Shown here piece after piece: positions 56,449-64,000 of a DNA stretch of 64,000 nucleotides. Below the pieces are notes generated by a model, which was not told the origin of the DNA, made no database searches, and saw nothing but the letters and a program-made list of their open reading frames with translations. Source of the stretch: Lacimicrobium alkaliphilum. Its GTDB lineage: Bacteria; Pseudomonadota; Gammaproteobacteria; Enterobacterales; Alteromonadaceae. A program made the position numbers and the translations under genes. Location: positions 4,216,001 to 4,280,000 of the forward strand of contig NZ_CP013650.1 in the NCBI RefSeq assembly GCF_001466725.1. The letters are read 5' to 3'. The stretch's first letter is position 1. Every line of letters starts with the position of its first letter.

Positions 56449-58365
56449 ATGTTTTATACCGAAAAATTTGATGTCATCGTCATTGGTGGTGGTCACGCTG
56501 GCACTGAAGCTGCCCTCGCCAGTGCCAGAATGGGTGTAAAAACATTATTGCTGACCCACAATATCGATACTCTCGGGCAAATGTCCTGCAACCCGGCCAT
56601 AGGTGGTATTGGTAAAGGTCATCTGGTAAAAGAAATTGATGCCCTGGGTGGTGCCATGGCGCTGGCAGCAGATCGTGCAGGGATCCAGTTCAGAACCCTT
56701 AATTCCAGCAAAGGCCCCGCGGTAAGAGCGACCCGCGCTCAGGCAGATCGTAGCCTGTATAAAAACGCTATCCGACATCACCTCGAACAACAGCCGAATC
56801 TGACCTTATTCCAGCAATCCTGTGATGATCTTATTATCGAACAGGATCGGGTAACCGGCGTTGTCACCCAGATGGGACTGAAGTTTCACGCAAAAACTGT
56901 GGTAATGACCGTTGGCACTTTCCTTGGCGGGGTTATTCATATCGGTCTGAATAATTATCAGGGTGGCAGAGCGGGCGATCCACCTGCAAATGCGCTGGCA
57001 CAGAAATTACGGGCGATGCCTTTCAGAATATCCAGACTGAAAACAGGTACCCCAGCCAGACTGGATGCGCGCAGCCTGGATTTCAGCAAAATGCAGGAGC
57101 AACCCGGTGATACGCCGTTGCCGGTATTTTCTTATCTGGGCAGGGCCTCTGATCATCCGCGCCAGATCCCTTGCTACATCACGCATACCAATGAGAAAAC
57201 TCACCAGGTGATCCGCGATAATCTGCATAAATCGCCCATGTATGCCGGTGTGATTGAGGGCATCGGGCCAAGATATTGCCCTTCCATCGAAGACAAGATC
57301 GTGCGCTTTGCGGATAAAAGCTCGCACCAGATTTTCGTCGAACCTGAAGGACTTAACAGCATTGAGATGTATCCCAATGGTATATCAACCAGCCTGCCTT
57401 TTGATGTGCAGTATGAACTTGTGCGGTCCATTCAGGGCTTTGAAAACGCGCATATTATTCGCCCTGGTTATGCCATAGAGTATGATTTTTTCGATCCCAG
57501 AGATCTTAAGCAATCACTGGAGACCAAATTCGTACAGGGGCTGTTTTTTGCCGGCCAGATCAATGGCACCACAGGTTATGAAGAGGCCGGTGCTCAGGGG
57601 CTGATCGCGGGTATGAATGCGGCTTTGCAGGTGCAGGATAAAGAGAGCTGGACGCCAAGACGGGATCAGGCCTATATGGGTGTGCTGATTGACGATCTGG
57701 CCACTATGGGCACCCAGGAGCCCTACCGCATGTTCACCAGCCGTGCCGAATACCGGCTGTTGCTGCGAGAAGACAATGCGGATCTGCGTCTGACCGAAAA
57801 AGGTCGTGAGTTAGGCCTGGTGGACGATCACCGCTGGCAGCAGTTTAACCTCAAACTCGACGCCATAGAGCTGGAGCGTAAGCGTCTGGCCAGTAACTGG
57901 GTTCACCCCTCTCACAGAGCCACTGGTGAGTTGAATCAGATACTTAAAAATCCGGTCAACCGTGAACATTCTCTGGAAGAATTAATTCGCCGGCCTGAAA
58001 TGACCTACGCCAAACTGATGCAGATTGGTGATTTAGGTCCGGGGCTGGATGATGCTCAGGCCGCAGAACAGGTGGAGATTCAGATTAAATACGCAGGCTA
58101 TATTGAACGTCAGAAAGAAGAAATAGAGCGGGCTCTGCGCAACGAAAATACCTTGTTACCGCTTGATTTTGATTACAGTCAGATTTCAGGTCTGTCTAAT
58201 GAAGTCATCGCCAAACTCAATGACGCCAGACCTGAGAGCATTGGTAAAGCGTCACGGATTTCCGGTGTCACACCGGCTGCAATTTCGCTGTTGCTGGTGC
58301 ATCTGAAAAAACAGGGTCTGCTGCATAAAAACAATCAGCGTAAAAACGAGAAAGTCAGCGCCTGA
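56449..58365 (+). CDS. mnmG: tRNA uridine-5-carboxymethylaminomethyl modification enzyme MnmG (GidA)
   Basis: A 638-residue FAD protein working with MnmE on U34 of tRNAs. N-terminal FAD motif [10 protein letters not shown]. Family strings [12 protein letters not shown] and [11 protein letters not shown] are seen. ATG 56449 (M-F-Y-T-E-K-F-D) is better placed after the AGAGG site than the ATG 3 bases earlier. It flanks oriC as in enterobacteria and vibrios. The stop overlaps the rsmG start. Confidence 0.97.
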   Translation: MFYTEKFDVIVIGGGHAGTEAALASARMGVKTLLLTHNIDTLGQMSCNPAIGGIGKGHLVKEIDALGGAMALAADRAGIQFRTLNSSKGPAVRATRAQADRSLYKNAIRHHLEQQPNLTLFQQSCDDLIIEQDRVTGVVTQMGLKFHAKTVVMTVGTFLGGVIHIGLNNYQGGRAGDPPANALAQKLRAMPFRISRLKTGTPARLDARSLDFSKMQEQPGDTPLPVFSYLGRASDHPRQIPCYITHTNEKTHQVIRDNLHKSPMYAGVIEGIGPRYCPSIEDKIVRFADKSSHQIFVEPEGLNSIEMYPNGISTSLPFDVQYELVRSIQGFENAHIIRPGYAIEYDFFDPRDLKQSLETKFVQGLFFAGQINGTTGYEEAGAQGLIAGMNAALQVQDKESWTPRRDQAYMGVLIDDLATMGTQEPYRMFTSRAEYRLLLREDNADLRLTEKGRELGLVDDHRWQQFNLKLDAIELERKRLASNWVHPSHRATGELNQILKNPVNREHSLEELIRRPEMTYAKLMQIGDLGPGLDDAQAAEQVEIQIKYAGYIERQKEEIERALRNENTLLPLDFDYSQISGLSNEVIAKLNDARPESIGKASRISGVTPAAISLLLVHLKKQGLLHKNNQRKNEKVSA

Positions 58366-58997
58366 TGTCTGCTTCAGCATTACAGGGACAATTGCAACGC
58401 GCATTGTCTGAAACAACATTGAATATCAGTGAATCGCAGCAACAACAGCTGATTGCCCTGACAGAATTGATACACAAGTGGAATAAAGCCTATAACCTCA
58501 CTTCGGTAAGAGATCCCCGGGACATGCTGATACGGCATATTCTCGATTCTGTGGTGGTAGCCCCCCATATCCAGGGACAACATTTTATTGATGTGGGTAC
58601 CGGGCCGGGGTTGCCCGGTTTACCGCTGGCCATAGTGATGCCTCAGCAGCAATTTGTGTTGCTGGACAGCCTGGGTAAGCGTATCCGTTTTATCAAACAG
58701 GCGGTGTTCGAACTGGGGCTTGAAAATGTTACTGCGGTGCAGGCCAGAGTAGAAGATTATCAGCCAGAGACAGCCTTTGATGGTGTTTTAAGCAGAGCCT
58801 TCGCCAGCATAAAAGATATGTTGCACTGGTGTCAGCATCTGGTAGATTCACAAGGAACTTTTTTGGCGCTCAAAGGGCAGGTTCCGGCACAGGAATTAGA
58901 TTCTTTGCCGCAGGGCTTCACGGTCAGGGATATCATCAGGCTTGAAGTACCCGGCCTGCAGGCGGAGCGCCATCTGATAAAAATGATTAAAAATTAA
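58365..58997 (+). CDS. rsmG: 16S rRNA m7G527 methyltransferase RsmG (GidB)
   Basis: A 210-residue SAM methyltransferase. Motifs [16 protein letters not shown] near residue 70 and L-D-S-L-G-K-R are diagnostic. Length is usual. Start overlaps the mnmG stop (TGATG). parA starts 16 bases later. Confidence 0.96.
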   Translation: MSASALQGQLQRALSETTLNISESQQQQLIALTELIHKWNKAYNLTSVRDPRDMLIRHILDSVVVAPHIQGQHFIDVGTGPGLPGLPLAIVMPQQQFVLLDSLGKRIRFIKQAVFELGLENVTAVQARVEDYQPETAFDGVLSRAFASIKDMLHWCQHLVDSQGTFLALKGQVPAQELDSLPQGFTVRDIIRLEVPGLQAERHLIKMIKN

Positions 58998-59013
58998 TAC
59001 AGGTGTTCGGGTT

Positions 59014-59832
59014 TTGGGAAAGGTCATTGCCATAGCGAATCAGAAAGGCGGGGTGGGTAAAACCACCACGGCGGTCAATGTTGCCGCATCCATGGCAGCT
59101 ACCAAACGTAAAGTGTTACTTATCGATCTGGATCCTCAGGGCAATGCCACCATGGGCAGCGGCGTCGACAAATACAATGTTGATGCCACCTGCTATGAGT
59201 TGCTGATCGAGGAAAAGCCAGCCGAAGACGTGATCATCACAGAAACCAGCGGTAAGTATCATCTTATTGCTGCTAACGGTGATGTAACGGCGGCAGAGAT
59301 AAAGCTGATGGAACAGTTCGCCCGCGAAGTCAGGTTGCGTAACGCGCTGAAACCGGTGCGCGATTACTACGATTTTATTTTTATTGATTGTCCTCCTTCG
59401 CTCAACCAGCTGACGGTGAATGCAATGGCCGCTGCCGATTCGGTGCTGGTTCCGATGCAGTGTGAATATTATGCCCTGGAAGGCTTAACGGCATTGATGG
59501 ATACCATCAGCAAGCTGGCCTCTGTGGTAAACCCCGAACTCAAGATCGAGGGAGTGCTGCGGACCATGTACGATCCCAGGAATCGCCTTGCTAACGATGT
59601 TTCCGAGCAGTTAAAAAGGCATTTCAAAGACCAGGTATATCGCACCGTGATCCCCAGAAATGTGCGCCTGGCTGAGGCGCCCAGTTTTGGTACGCCAGCG
59701 ATGTATTACGAACGTTCGTCTACCGGAGCCAAGGCGTATCTTGCATTGGCTGGTGAGATTCTCAGACGCCGGGATCAGGAAGTGAAGTCTCAGCGGCGCG
59801 AAGTGCCAGTTGAATCCGGGCACGATGGCTGA
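59014..59832 (+). CDS. parA: chromosome partitioning ATPase ParA
   Basis: A 272-residue Walker-type ATPase from TTG 59014 ([19 protein letters not shown]). The deviant Walker A motif K-G-G-V-G-K-T-T is at residues 11-18, and D-L-D-P-Q-G-N and D-C-P-P-S-L follow. It segregates oriC regions with ParB, whose parS targets are at 43541 and 44171. Length is normal for a chromosomal ParA/Soj. Confidence 0.96.
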   Translation: MGKVIAIANQKGGVGKTTTAVNVAASMAATKRKVLLIDLDPQGNATMGSGVDKYNVDATCYELLIEEKPAEDVIITETSGKYHLIAANGDVTAAEIKLMEQFAREVRLRNALKPVRDYYDFIFIDCPPSLNQLTVNAMAAADSVLVPMQCEYYALEGLTALMDTISKLASVVNPELKIEGVLRTMYDPRNRLANDVSEQLKRHFKDQVYRTVIPRNVRLAEAPSFGTPAMYYERSSTGAKAYLALAGEILRRRDQEVKSQRREVPVESGHDG

Positions 59833-59873
59833 TTCGATATTTGCCATTGAGCTAATTTGTATTTGAGGAACCC

Positions 59874-60764
59874 ATGTCCACTAAAAAACGCGGCTTAGGC
59901 AGAGGGCTGGATGCCTTACTGGCAACCAGCAGCCAGCAGAAAAATAATGATTCAGCTGACGAGCAAAACAACTCCCAGACCGGTGAGCTGCAAAAGTTGC
60001 CGATCGAATATCTGCATCCGGGTAAATACCAGCCCCGTAAAGACATGTCGCCTGAGGCGCTGGAAGATCTGGCCTCCTCTATCCGCTCGCAGGGCGTGAT
60101 ACAGCCTATAGTGGTGCGTAAGACCGGAGAGCATAAGTTTGAAATCATAGCCGGTGAGCGTCGCTGGCGGGCATCACAGATGGCACATCTGGATCAGGTG
60201 CCCTGCATCATCAAGAATGTGCCCGATGAAGCGGCTGTGGCTATTGCTCTGATTGAAAACATACAGCGCGAAGATCTCAATGCCATGGAGGAAGCTCAGG
60301 CATTACAAAGACTACTGACCGAATTCGATTTAACTCATCAGGAAGTGGCCGAAGCGGTGGGAAAATCCCGCGCCAGTGTGACTAATCTTCTGCGCCTGAA
60401 TAATCTGGCTGACGATGTCAAACTCCTGCTCGAATATGGTGATATCGAAATGGGTCATGCCCGTGCATTGCTGGCACTGGAAGGAGAAAACCAGACCGAG
60501 GCCGCCAGAACAGTAGTGGCTAAAGGCATGACAGTGCGGGACGCGGAAAAACTGGTGCGTAAGTTACTCGAACCGGCTGTACCTAAGCCTGAGTCAAAAC
60601 CTGATCCGGATATTAAGCGTCTTGAAAATCATCTGGCCGAACAACTCGGTGCATCGGTTTCCATCAGCTGCAATGCCAAAGGCAAAGGCAAGCTGACGAT
60701 CAATTACAGCAGCCTGGATGAGCTCGACGGCATTATTAACAAATTTAAAACACAGGCCGGATAA
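59874..60764 (+). CDS. parB: chromosome partitioning protein ParB
   Basis: A 296-residue CTP-dependent clamp protein that binds parS. The N-terminal K-K-R-G-L-G-R-G-L-D-A-L-L is the ParA-interacting start. The P-x-Q-P-R motif is followed by G-E-R-R-W-R-A-S (CTP-binding box), and a helix-turn-helix H-Q-E-V-A-E-A-V-G-K-S-R-A-S-V. Follows parA by 41 bases. Confidence 0.96.
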   Translation: MSTKKRGLGRGLDALLATSSQQKNNDSADEQNNSQTGELQKLPIEYLHPGKYQPRKDMSPEALEDLASSIRSQGVIQPIVVRKTGEHKFEIIAGERRWRASQMAHLDQVPCIIKNVPDEAAVAIALIENIQREDLNAMEEAQALQRLLTEFDLTHQEVAEAVGKSRASVTNLLRLNNLADDVKLLLEYGDIEMGHARALLALEGENQTEAARTVVAKGMTVRDAEKLVRKLLEPAVPKPESKPDPDIKRLENHLAEQLGASVSISCNAKGKGKLTINYSSLDELDGIINKFKTQAG

Positions 60765-60814
60765 CAGGGCTAAAATGCTCGTCCGGTAGCCTTGTTTAGC
60801 GCTGCCGAATATGG

Positions 60815-60842
60815 TTGCAAAAGATAGGCAGATCAGTATACT
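60815..60842 (+). promoter_or_regulatory. atp operon promoter
   Basis: -35 TTGCAA (60815-60820), 16-base spacer, -10 TATACT (60837-60842), 45 bases before atpI. Confidence 0.65.
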
Positions 60843-60887
60843 TCGGCAGGTTTTTGACCCCTGTTTGACAGGCTGAAAGGTTTCATA

Positions 60888-61268
60888 TTGACGAAGAATA
60901 CTGTGGTCAGTGAGAGAAAATCTGCTTATCTGGCGATACTTTTTCAGGCCGGGGTCGCCGCTGTTGTCACTTTTGTGGTGTGGATGCTGTATGATCCGCT
61001 GGCGGCAAAATCAGCCCTTAAAGGCGGGCTGGTTGCAGTAATACCAAATTTTGTCTTTGCGTATCTGGCATTTCGTTATCTTGCCTCGGAGCACGCGGAG
61101 CGGGTAAAGGCCCTGATGTTAGGAGGCCATACCATAAAAATAATTTTAACTGTTGTGTTGTGTGCCCTGGTGTTGTCTCAGTCTTCACTCGCGCCGGGCT
61201 TTTTTATCGCAGGTTTTGTTATCACCCTGCTGACACAATGGACAGCACCTTTTTTCTTTAAACATTAA
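60888..61268 (+). CDS. atpI: ATP synthase protein I (AtpI)
   Basis: A 126-residue membrane protein with four hydrophobic segments, the first gene of the F1Fo operon. The start is TTG 60888 (AAGG upstream). AtpI is non-structural, aiding c-ring assembly or Mg2+ supply. It lies 16 bases before atpB. Confidence 0.9.
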   Translation: MTKNTVVSERKSAYLAILFQAGVAAVVTFVVWMLYDPLAAKSALKGGLVAVIPNFVFAYLAFRYLASEHAERVKALMLGGHTIKIILTVVLCALVLSQSSLAPGFFIAGFVITLLTQWTAPFFFKH

Positions 61269-61281
61269 ACAATTAGGATGA

Positions 61282-62145
<864 letters not shown>

Positions 62146-62176
62146 TTTTTTAACTCGTTACTTTAACTTTTGATAA

Positions 62177-62422
<246 letters not shown>

Positions 62423-62473
62423 GAAAACGACTTTAGTCACTTTACGAACAACTGTTAATAAGGAGGAGGGGTT

Positions 62474-62944
62474 GTGAATCTTAACGCCACTCTAATTGGA
62501 GAACTCATCGCTTTTGCCGTCTTCGTGCTGTTTTGCATGAAGTTTGTGTGGCCGCCTCTGATGTCGGCCATTGAAGAGCGTCAGAAAAAAATTGCTGACG
62601 GTCTGGCTGCTTCTGAGCGTGCAGATAAAGATCTGCAGATCGCCCAGGAAAAAGCGAAAGAGCATTTGAAAGAAGCGAAGCACCAGGCTGCTGATATTAT
62701 CGAACAGGCCAAGAAACGCGCTGCTGAAATCGTTGAAAGCGAAACCCAGCGCGCTAACCAGGAACGCGAGAAAATCGTTGCTGGTGGTCAGGCCGAAGTC
62801 GAAGCAGAACGTAATCGTGTTAAGGAAGAACTGCGTCAGCAAGTTGCTACCTTAGCCATCGTTGGTGCAGAGAGAATCTTGGCGCGTCAGATTGATGCGG
62901 CGGCACAAAGTGACATAGTTGAAAAACTGGTCGCTGAACTTTAA
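62474..62944 (+). CDS. atpF: ATP synthase Fo subunit b
   Basis: A 156-residue peripheral stalk subunit, same length as in Escherichia coli. GTG 62474 has a strong AAGGAGGAGG site. N-terminal membrane helix, then a long Lys/Glu/Ala-rich coiled coil with [10 protein letters not shown] near the end. Confidence 0.96.
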   Translation: MNLNATLIGELIAFAVFVLFCMKFVWPPLMSAIEERQKKIADGLAASERADKDLQIAQEKAKEHLKEAKHQAADIIEQAKKRAAEIVESETQRANQEREKIVAGGQAEVEAERNRVKEELRQQVATLAIVGAERILARQIDAAAQSDIVEKLVAEL

Positions 62945-62958
62945 GGGGTATTGGGCCT

Positions 62959-63492
62959 ATGTCTGAACTGGCAAATATTGCTCGCCCCTATGCCAAAGCA
63001 GCGTTTGAGTATGCGGTAGAGAACAAGGCCATTGCCCAGTGGCAAGATATGCTGGGCTTTGTTGCTGCTGTAGCACAGAACGACTCAATCAAGCAGGCAC
63101 TGAAAAGTGCTATGGCAGCCAACCGGCTGTCACAGCTGTTTATTGAGGTATGTGGCGAACAACTCGACCCGCACGGTCAGAACCTGATTAAGGTAATGGC
63201 TGAAAACGGACGCTTGAACACGCTCCCTGATGTATTGGTGATGTTTAATCAGCTCAAGTCTGACTATGAAAAAGAAGTGGCTATTGATGTGACTTCTGCC
63301 ACAGAACTGAGCGACAAACAAATCGCTGATCTCAGCGCGTCTCTTGAAAAACGTCTTGCACGAAAAGTACAGCTGAATTGTAAGGTGGACCCACAGTTAG
63401 TGGCAGGCATGGTAATCCAGGCCGGCGACAATGTGATTGATGGTTCCATCCGCAGCAAATTGACCCGTCTAGCCGACGCGTTGCAAGCATAA
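62959..63492 (+). CDS. atpH: ATP synthase F1 subunit delta
   Basis: A 177-residue stalk protein. Starts [19 protein letters not shown]. The C-terminal string [17 protein letters not shown] is diagnostic. Length equals that of Escherichia coli AtpH (177). Confidence 0.96.
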   Translation: MSELANIARPYAKAAFEYAVENKAIAQWQDMLGFVAAVAQNDSIKQALKSAMAANRLSQLFIEVCGEQLDPHGQNLIKVMAENGRLNTLPDVLVMFNQLKSDYEKEVAIDVTSATELSDKQIADLSASLEKRLARKVQLNCKVDPQLVAGMVIQAGDNVIDGSIRSKLTRLADALQA

Positions 63493-63505
63493 TGGGGAAA
63501 AGAGC

Positions 63506-64000
63506 ATGCAACTGAATTCCACAGAAATTGCAGAACTGATCAAAAAACGTATTGAGCAGTTCGATGTTGTAACTGAAGAAAGAAACGAAGGTACTATTGT
63601 TGGTGTAACCGACGGTATCATTCGCATCAATGGTTTAGCCGACGTGATGCAGGGTGAGATGATCGCCCTGCCCGGCAGCCGTTATGCTATCGCCCTGAAC
63701 CTGGAAAGAGACTCTGTCGGTGCCGTAGTTATGGGCCCGTATGCAGATTTGCAGGAAGGGGTTAAGGTTAAATCCACGGGCCGTATTCTTGAAGTACCGG
63801 TAGGTGAGAAGCTGCTCGGTCGCGTGGTGAACACCCTGGGTGCGCCTATCGACGGTAAAGGCTCTATTGATGCCGATCGCTACGAGCCGGTTGAAAAAAT
63901 CGCGCCTGGTGTTATCGAGCGTCAGTCAGTCGATCAGCCTGTGCAGACAGGTTATAAGTCTATTGATGCCATGATCCCGGTTGGTCGTGGTCAGCGTGAG
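63506..64000 (+). CDS. atpA: ATP synthase F1 subunit alpha, N-terminal part (truncated by window end)
   Basis: 165 codons visible from ATG 63506 ([16 protein letters not shown]). The beta-barrel domain and the start of the nucleotide-binding domain (P-V-G-R-G-Q-R-E, just before the Walker A sequence) are seen. The window ends inside the gene. GGGGAAAAGAG precedes the start. Confidence 0.97.
   Translation, partial: MQLNSTEIAELIKKRIEQFDVVTEERNEGTIVGVTDGIIRINGLADVMQGEMIALPGSRYAIALNLERDSVGAVVMGPYADLQEGVKVKSTGRILEVPVGEKLLGRVVNTLGAPIDGKGSIDADRYEPVEKIAPGVIERQSVDQPVQTGYKSIDAMIPVGRGQRE

Noticed and set aside
47584..59012. Shared 15-base sequence ATACAGGTGTTCGGG upstream of rpmH and of parA
   Set aside because: One or two exact 15-base matches are expected by chance in 64 kb, and nothing else around them agrees.

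Overview
The window is the replication-origin region of a gammaproteobacterial chromosome. Gene content and order (rpmH-rnpA-yidD-yidC-mnmE, dnaA-dnaN-recF-gyrB, mnmG-rsmG-parAB-atp, def-fmt-rsmB-trkA diverging from dprA-smg-yrdD-tsaC-aroE, polA-spf-engB-cytochrome c4-yihI) fit Alteromonadales, probably an Alteromonadaceae relative. I cannot name a genus from sequence reading alone. Nearly everything is chromosomal core. No phage, insertion sequence, transposase or CRISPR array is visible.

Layout. 1-2668: end of a TetR-type regulator, a DUF1820 protein and a secreted DUF885 protein. 2676-8413: an EVE-domain gene diverging from the SOS mutasome imuA-imuB-dnaE2, with a textbook LexA box between them. 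8414-14500: repeat-rich spacer holding a broken 5S copy, then a complete leftward rRNA operon (16S, tRNA-Ile, tRNA-Ala, 23S, 5S) with boxA sites, processing stems and tandem P1/P2 promoters. 14501-25627: gamma carbonic anhydrase, a truncated globin, the leftward lysM-dprA-smg-yrdD-tsaC-hemF-aroE cluster and the rightward def-fmt-rsmB-trkA cluster. 25711-29932: tRNA-Leu, an EAL/HDOD signalling protein, trkH, a YtoQ-like protein and elbB. 29939-35204: polA with DnaA boxes upstream, Spot 42 RNA, a probable second small RNA, engB, cytochrome c4 and a GGA-rich, CsrB/RsmZ-like RNA candidate. 35205-41009: methyltransferase, yihI, DUF2489, tag, glyQS and a lipoprotein. 41094-47138: leftward dnaA-dnaN-recF-gyrB, with two parS-like sites inside recF. 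47634-51957: rightward rpmH-rnpA-yidD-yidC-yajQ-mnmE. 51971-53809: a STAS protein with a receiver/PP2C phosphatase (partner switching). 53979-56448: mioC, dnaT-like and dnaC-like genes, then an oriC with 14 GATC sites and several DnaA boxes. 56449-64000: mnmG, rsmG, parA, parB and the atp operon up to a truncated atpA.

The unifying theme is replication and its control. Initiator, clamp, helicase loader, origin, segregation system with its sites, Pol I and the mutagenic polymerase all lie within 64 kb. The points most worth follow-up are the GGA-rich RNA candidate at about 34928-35191, the probable small RNA after Spot 42, the parS sites coded inside recF, the DnaA-box cluster upstream of polA, the dnaT/dnaC pair linked to oriC, and the LexA box shared between the EVE gene and the imu operon.
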